The notes beneath the pieces were generated by a model that saw nothing but the letters and a program-made list of their open reading frames with translations, did no database searches and was not told the origin of the DNA. This document shows, in pieces, positions 28,901-38,000 of a stretch of DNA of 64,000 nt. This DNA comes from Ridgeia piscesae (taxonomy: Eukaryota; Annelida; Polychaeta; Sabellida; Siboglinidae). The stretch covers positions 156,001-220,000 of the forward strand of contig JAODUO010001198.1 in the NCBI GenBank assembly GCA_025642075.2, written 5' to 3'. The number at the start of each line of letters is the position of its first letter. Position 1 is the first letter of the stretch. A program made the position numbers and the translations under genes.

Positions 28901-31900
28901 GCACACAGTGGCAGACACAAAATGATGCTATAACTCCATTGACCTTTGGCCCAAAAGACTAAAAATGTAGCCTCTGTTAAGCTGTCCTACATAAACCATT
29001 GTTTATGTAGGACAGTTTAACAAAGGCTGTATTTTACTTGATAAGCCACATCAGTGTAATATTTACATTTCCTCTTTGCTATTCACTCTAAAATTGCATA
29101 GATTGGACAAATGAGCAAAGGCCTCTACTCCCAGGCCTCAACAGGGCCACTACTCCCAGACCTCAACAGGGCCACTACTCCCAGACCTCAACAGGGCCAC
29201 TACTCCCAGGCCTCAACAGGGCCACTACTCCCAGACCTCAACAGGGCCACTACTCCCAGGCCTCAACAGGGCCACTACTCCCAGGCCTCAACAGGGCCAC
29301 TACTCCCAGACCTCAACAGGGCCACTACTCCCAGGCCTCAACAGGGCCACTACTCCCAGACCTCAACAGGGCCACTACTCCCAGGCCTCAACAGGGCCAC
29401 TACTCCCAGGCCTCAACAGGGCCACTACTCCCAGGCCTCAACAGGGCCACTACTCCCAGGCCTCAACAGGGCCACTACTCCCAGGCCTCAACAGGGCCAC
29501 TACTCCCAGGCCTCAACAGGGCCACTACTCCCAGCCTCAACAGGGCCACTACTCCCAGGCCTCAACAGGGCCACTACTCCCAGGCCTCAACAGGGCCACT
29601 ACTCCCAGGCCTCAACAGGGCCACTACTCCCAGACCTCAACAGGGCCACTACTCCAGGCCTCAACAGGGTTACTACCCTTGGGCCACAACAGGGCCACTA
29701 CTCCAGGCCTCAATAGGGCCATTACTCCGGGCCTCAACAGGGCCACTACTTTGGGCCTTAACACGGCCACTACTCCCGGGCCACAACAGGGCCACTACTC
29801 CCAGGCCACAACAGGGCCACTACTCCCAGGCCACAACAGGGCCACTACTCCCAGACCTCAACAGGGCCACTACTCCAAGCCTCAACAAGGCCACCACTCC
29901 TGGGTCTTAACAGGGCTACTACTCCAGGGTCACGAGGATTCCCAGGCCTCAAAGGCCCAACCCGGCTCAACAGGAATGGCCTCAAGGGCCCCCCGCAGAG
30001 CTTAAAGGGAACTACTCCCAGCCTCAACACACTACTCTGCCTCAACACACACTCAGTAACACGCCACTACTCCCGACCACAACACACTACTCCAGGCCAC
30101 AACAGGGCTACTACTCCCAGGCCTCAACAGGGCCACTACTCCAGGCCTCAAAGGGCCACTACTCCAGCCTCAACAAGGCCACTACTCAGTTAACAGGGCC
30201 ACTACTCCCAGACCTACAACAGGGCCATACTCACACAGGCCTCACAGGAAGCACTACTCCCAGGCTCAGAAGGGCCACTACTCCCAGGCTCTCAACACAG
30301 GCCAGTAACACTACACACAGCTCAGTAACACACACACAGCTCAGTAACACGACACACAGCTCAGTACACTACACACAGCTCAGTAACACTACACACAGTA
30401 GTACACTACACACAGCAGTAACACTACACACAGTCAGTAACACTACACACAGCTCAGTACACTACACACAGCTCAGTAACACTACACACAGCTCAGTAAC
30501 ACTACACACAGCTCAGTAACACTACACACAGCTCAGTAACACTACACACAGCTCAGTAACACTACACACAGCTCAGTAACACTACACACAGCCAGTAACA
30601 CTACACACAGCTCAGTAACACTACACACAGCTCAGTAACACTACACACAGCTCAGTAACACTACACACAGCTCAGTAACACTACACACAGCTCAGTAACA
30701 CTACACACAGCTCAGTAACACTACACACAGCTCAGTAACACTACACACAGCACAGTAACACTACACACAGCTCAGTAACACTACACACAGCTCAGTAACA
30801 CTACACACAGCTCAGTAACACTACACACAGCTCAGTAACACTACACACAGCTCAGTAACACTACACACAGCTCAGTAACACTACACACAGTTCAGTAACA
30901 CTACACACAGCACAGTAACACTACACACAGCACAGTAACACTACACACAGCTCAGTAGCACTACACACAGCTCAGTAACACTACACACAGCTCAGTAACA
31001 CTAAACACAGCTCAGTAACACTACACACAGCTCAGTAACACTACACACAGTTCAGTAACACTACACACAGCTCAGTAACATTACACACAGCACAGCAACA
31101 CTACACACAGATCAGTAACACTACACACAGTTCAGTAACACTAAACACAGCACAGTATCACTATACACAGCTCAGTAACACTACACACAGTTCAGTAGCA
31201 CTACACACAGCTCAGTAACACTACACACAGTTCAGTAACACTACACACAGCTCAGTAACACTACACACAGCTCAGTAACACTACACACAGCTCAGTAACA
31301 CTACACACAGCTCAGTAACACTACACACAGCACAGTATCACTATATACAGCTCAGTAACACTACACACAGTTCAGTAACACTACACACAGCTCAGTAACA
31401 CTACACACAGTTCAGTAACACTACACACAGCTCAGTAACACTACACACAGCTCAATAACACTAAACACAGCTCTGTAATGCAACACAAAGCTCTGTAATG
31501 TTACTCATAGCTGTGTAACACTACACACAGCTGTGTAAAATTACAGACAACTATTTTATTTAATTTGACAGAATTAAATGTAACGGAATACACACTGTAA
31601 CAGAATACACACTGTAACAGAATACACACTGTAACAGAATACACACTGTAACAGAATACACACTGTAACAGAATACACACTGTAACGTAACCAGACACAA
31701 TGCCTGGAGTTATGGATCACTCTTTCACTATTGGTAAAACAGTCATGCGGAAGTTTACTTAATGCAGGAAGCATGTTTCATAAATAGCAACCACATCTTC
31801 TAAAACACTTCAAATAAAACATAACAATAGACTAATATATTTCATACTTTTCTGTAGAGAAATAACATTTCAACCGACCTTTTCTAACAAGTCTGTTGCC

Positions 31901-31971
31901 ACGAGAACATGAAACAGAGAAAACATTATTGCAATAATCATATATTGTGGCCATGTCAATTTGTTATGACA

Positions 31972-32042
<71 letters not shown>

Positions 32043-35000
32043 TGTGTGTGTGGTGCGTGCGTGCGTGTGTGTGTGCGTGGTGGTGTGTGTGTGTGTACAT
32101 GTGTGTGTGTGTGTGCGTGCGTATGTGTGTGTAGTGTGTGTGTGTGTAGTGTGTGTGTGTGTATGCGTGTGTGCTTGTGTGTATGTATGTATGTATGTGT
32201 GTAGTGTGTGCGCATGTGCGTGTGTGTGTGTGAGTGCATGCGTGTGCACGTGCACATGTATGTGTGTGTGTGTGTCTGTGTGTCTGTGTGTTTGTGTATG
32301 TGGGTGCTTGCTTGCATGCATTTATGTGCATGAATGCATGCCCAACACCTGTGCCCATACATGAATGGTTTGAATCCAGGCGTAGTTTGTTTCCATTTAA
32401 ATAATTGTTAACCAACAACATTGAGCAGTACATAACATACTACACAAGCAAGACACACTCATGGAACTTGACTGACACAGCACTCATTCTGCACTGCAAT
32501 GTTAAGTAGAAAAACCCAGATAAGTGCACTTAAATAATGTAAACATCATTCTATTCCGCCAGGATGTTTATCCTCTTTTTTAATGTTTGCAAGATAAAAA
32601 CAAGCCCTGTTGACCAGTGCAACGTATGCTAAGACCTTTACTTGATAAGCAACACCAGAATAATATTTACATTTCCAGTTATCCACTCTAAAACTGCTGC
32701 AGACTTCCTCTTGTTTATTATGTTCTATACATACCAGAACTATTTTAGTGTAGATAACATGGATTTGCTGTCGCTGTTGGAACTTGTCACCCACAATTTT
32801 GTCAGACCAATGAAACAAATTTTGGTACTTTGACAGCTAAATGCTTGGTGAAATGTTTTCATTCCTTATACATGACCTTACTTAAGGGCTTAATTAAAAA
32901 CGATGATAATGATAAACTTCTACTGTGCCTATGTTGTCAGGAACTTGAGCTCAGAGACACAACATAAAACACACATCAGGAGTAGCCGTGAACATGGACA
33001 GGTGTGAGTCATCACCGGGGTGTGGGAGTGCCAAAGATTGAAGGTAAAGGTAAGTTCTTATATAGTGCTGTACCCAGTCCTCAGGGCTGCTCCAAGCATT
33101 TTTACACTTAATTTCCCTGGCAGACCTGTTCAATCAAACACCGTCTCAACTTCTCTGGAAGGCATCCAGCCATATGCTACAATTAATGCACGAAGGCTGC
33201 TCGTACACATATCCACCACTGTCTATATCCAGGTACTCATTTACACAGCTGAGTGAACTACAGCAATGTAGAGTGAAAAACTTGTCCAAGGTTTTATTCC
33301 AGCCCAGGATTCAAACCCGGGTCCTCTTAGTTGAGTGTCCGATGCTCTAACGCACAGTAAACTTGTGAGATAAAACTGAACTGGTGAACTAAACCGAATA
33401 TTCATGACCATGTCTTATATGGATTATTTAGAACACCACGCATGCAGAGTTATTTTTTAGATAAGTTGTAAAACTCATAAGTGCTTAAAAAACGCGTTTG
33501 TAACAAAACATATGAAACAACTATGTTAACCTGATTTATAAAAATAGCACCTACCCCGGTACACAATCAGCTGATAATCTGTTCCATTCGTTTACTGTTC
33601 TTTGTGAAAATGATAATTTTCTAATATCTAGTCTACACTACTTCTTTGCTAATGTAACTCCATGTTCTCTAGTCCTTCTCTCTTCCTTGACCGAGAAAAA
33701 CATATTTCTGTCAATATTTTCATACCCATTCAATATTTTCAACACCTCAATCTGATCTCCTCTCAATCTTCTGGTTTATATTGTTGTTAAACCACATTCT
33801 TTTAGACGCATTTTATAACTAATATTCCTGAGTTTTGGTATCATTTTGTTTGCTCTCCTTTGTACTCTTTCTAGCGTATCAATATCCAATACCCAGAAGA
33901 ACACTGTTGGATGCTCACAGTTTGTGATGGCGCCACCTACAGGGTCGCCCTTGAAGTCAAACTCGATGTCCATGTACTTCCCCTGCAAGACAACAATCAA
34001 CATAAAAAACACTGTTGTGTGTTGACCTACATCTCCGACAGTTTCACATGTTTTGGGCCAACATTTTTACGTGGTCTAGTGGGCCCACTCGGGAGGTTCA
34101 TAGATTCTGACTGTTACAAAATCCATCCGAGGCGTGGAGAACTTGGGGTCTCGATATTTCATAAGGCTGTATATAGAGTTCCAGCCATAGATTGCATGGT
34201 TTTCTATACCACTGCAATATAATTATGCCATCTACGACTATGTCACGGTACGTAAGGCCTTTTTTACTGGCATTTTAAAATCGTGGAAGCGTAACCCTGC
34301 AACTAATCTGTACGCCATATGTTACCATTGTCTTGTATCTTGAATGTGAGCATGCGACCTATTTCTGGGACACACGATATAACAATGTAGTGTATTTATC
34401 AAACGTTTCAGCATGGTTCACTGCTTTCCCCACGCTTTGCTGAGTAACTTGTTTAATTCACATTATAACTCAGAAAGCCCCCAACACTAGACTAAACATG
34501 ATAAAATGTTATGGTTTCCACATGACTTACAAGTATACAACTATAGATCAATGCACAAACATATTACAGCCTGTAAGTGTGAGGACTTGGCTGTACTCTG
34601 TCTTCTCAGTGATATGGATAATTGATACGGTTTAACCAGCAGTATTGTTTCCTTAACAAATAACCCCAAACTAACAAAAGATACCACATATTAATCAATC
34701 ATAGACGATAGGAGTCAAAATTACCTCTTTTTCCCTTTAAGACTCAAATATGCCATTTTTGCAACTTCGTACACATGTTACTATGGCACGTTAAATATGA
34801 TAGATTTGACTTACAAAACGTGACGAGTTGTCATTCCTGTGTGTCTTTGCATTGCCATAGGCTGAAACACAGCAAATACAACTGTCAGAATCATAGATCA
34901 TCTAAATGATATTGTCTACCACAAGCCAGGATTTAAAATTAGGGGGTAGGGAAATAAGCCCTCCCAGAAAAAGCCCTGTATATAGCTGTATACATCCTGT

Positions 35001-38000
35001 TGTATTTTATCTCAGGAAAATGTTTGCAAACGTAACTCTCATACTCGAATAAATGTCCAACCACTGCTACTGTTTAGTTACACACTGTCTATATATACTT
35101 TAAAACATTAACTGTAAATCGTAAAAATGAAGGGTGTGATAAAAAGTTGTGTACTGCACTATGATATTGCCCTAGTTTTGAGTTAACCCCTGCACCCTAA
35201 CTAAAGAAGTCACGGCCACACAAGTACAGCACTCCCAATTCTATAGCGCCCCTATGCTCTGACACAGACCCCTTTAAGAGAGGCATTTAAACAGAATCTC
35301 AGTTTCTCTTTGAAGCGCTCAACCGTGTCGCAGTCAACACATATACATAATTGTAACACACAATTCTGTTGTGCCCTGGTTTCTTACAGCCGGGAGAATG
35401 AAGACGGTTGTCTAGACTTTGTATGACTACAAATGACTCCAGAATTTATTCTAGCAAGAGATGGCTGGTGTCACCATGCAGTACCTGAACAATGTGACGT
35501 GAACATTCTGAGAACGTGACAACAAATGAATATAGAATTGCAGTTAAACACGGATCAATAAATAATCTGGGTAATCAGTGGCCATAAAGATATATCTTAG
35601 TAGATTATTGGAATATATTTATTGTCTTTTACTACTAATAAAACACACAATATAACAACAATTTTATATATATTATTTGAAGACTAATAAAGCCAAATAT
35701 GAACACTGCTTCCTCACAAAACTTGCTCGAACATACAAACTTGGAGACCTACAATGACAGCCATCACAGAGACGACACATGCTAAATATCTCTCGCTGCT
35801 CTTGCTACTGAAATCAGTGGACATTATTCACCCTGTAGGGTGCCACAACTACCCCCCATACCCCACCCCCCCACTCACCCTCTAGTACGGGGTTGGACTG
35901 CAGTAGTTGTTCCTTCACCCTGTCGATGTCTTGCCCCTTGCCCGAGGCAGCTGCCACATACTGCATGATCACCTTGCTGGCCTCTGTAACACGACGGTGG
36001 AAAGCCATCCGGACAGTTCTGGTGTTGTCACATCCCAACAATTCCATCAGTTTCAAATTTGGCTCACCCCAACAACAGGACATGTTAATTTCTTCATTTT
36101 CCAGTTACAGTTTTTCCAGGACTTCTCTGTGTGTGAGAAAATCGACCCGATTTTAGTAGACTGCGAGTAGTAATACAATGTTGTCAACTGAGAGAACAAT
36201 ATGTCAGAAAGGGCACATTTATATGTTGACAGACCACATTGGTGGCATTGGTGGCATTGGTGGCATTGGTGGCATTGGTGGCATGTCTCAGTTTATTTCA
36301 GCATCGGTTATTTGGTTTAGTCAGGGTTGAACAGGCGATAACGTGGTACATCTATTTTACCACACGGGTCCCCTGGTCATGGTCATAAGTTCTGCGTAGA
36401 ACCCTAGTTTACATGTCCACTCCCTGCCCCCCCCCCCTGTAATAATAACTATTATACCCTTCTGCAGCACTGATATCTACAGAAACTTTAGCTCAGAAGT
36501 GTGATATATTATAATAATATTTTTCAGACAAAATCATAAACAAGACCATGAGTCGCCATAGGAGCAATGGTCAGCTGACGGTTTTATTTAAACTAATTCT
36601 TGAGGTTTTTAAAAGACGGCTATTATTTCATGTGATTTTTAACAGTTGATTACATAGTTCAGATGGATGTAGCCGAAGAGACAGCTCCTGTGCACACCTC
36701 TCTGCCACACCCCCCAACAGCACCCACCTGTCTTGCCTGCCCCACTCTCCCCTACAGCACCCACCTGTCTTGCCTGCCCCACTCTCCCCAACAGCACCCA
36801 CCTGTCTTGCCTGCCCCACTCTCCCCAACAGCACCCACCTGTCTTGCCTGCCCCACTCTCCCCTACAGCACCCACCTGTCTTGCCTGCCCCACTCTCCCC
36901 AACAGCACCCACCTGTCTTGCCTGCCCCACTCTCCCCTACAGCACCCACCTGTCTTGCCTGCCCCACTCTCCCCTACAGCACCCACCTGTCTTGCCTGCC
37001 CCACTCTCCCCTACAGCACCCACCTGTCTTGCCTGCCCCACTCTCCCCTACAGCACCCACCTGTCTTGCCTGCCCCACTCTCCCCTGATATAATGACGCA
37101 CTGGTCAAGGTTGTGATCCCGCATCTCGCGATAGGCATCGTCCACCACAGCATAGCTACAACACACACACACAGTACAGCTACAACCTGGTATGACCACA
37201 ATAGCTATAAACCATAGCTACAATTGACAGGACATCATACACCAACAACAGACAATCAGTATTGCTACCACAGACATGGACTATAGCTACAACTCAATAT
37301 AGCTGCAGTAGACTGACTATAGCTACAGTGTACACTCAACGTAGCTACAACAGATACACAGCGTAGCTACTACAGACATTCAGTATCGCTATAACAGACA
37401 CTGAGTATATAAGAGACAGCTGGTGAGTCACTCAACTCAAATGGTTCGCAATAATCAATAGATGTTATGAATGGTGACATATCTCGCAAGCTTAACTTGA
37501 CACATGCAAATAAACCAGGACTAAACCAATAAACCAGGCCAGCAGCTGGAAGAGAAAGTCTGGCACAAATGTTTCACTGAATGATGTAGTTTCACTGTTT
37601 TTACACATGCTTAATCAATTAAACAGAACAAGCATTTTCTTGTAAAGGCACAAGTAATGTTGATAATACTAAAAGTGATGATTCTAATGCCTGTCCTGAA
37701 ACTTTTTTATTTCAAATTGCACACTTACTAGCACGTATTCAGTTGCATTTATCATAACAGGTGTATCTAGCAAAATATGATATACATACATAAATGTATC
37801 AAGTATAATGTCAAATTATTTTGTACAGTTGTTTCGTGCATTTTCTTAACAATTCAACGCACCTTCCCAAATTGTCATATTTCAACTGAGTAAAATTTAT
37901 CAAATTGATGACAGGATGAAAGACACATACAGTGACATGGACATCACGGGTGTACGCGCTGATGAGGTGACAGACAGGGCAGCATGGAGAGAGGAACTGG

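Noticed and set aside
29111..30005. Pro/Gln-rich open frames ([21 protein letters not shown])
   Set aside because: They come from the 25-bp minisatellite in an intron of the myosin.
33776..34012. Myosin extension [14 protein letters not shown]
   Set aside because: It is LINE reverse-transcriptase sequence beyond the exon 6 donor, not myosin.
36628..37004. [24 protein letters not shown] repeat frame as a protein
   Set aside because: It is read-through of the 37-bp array; an in-frame stop recurs and the true exon ends at 37061.
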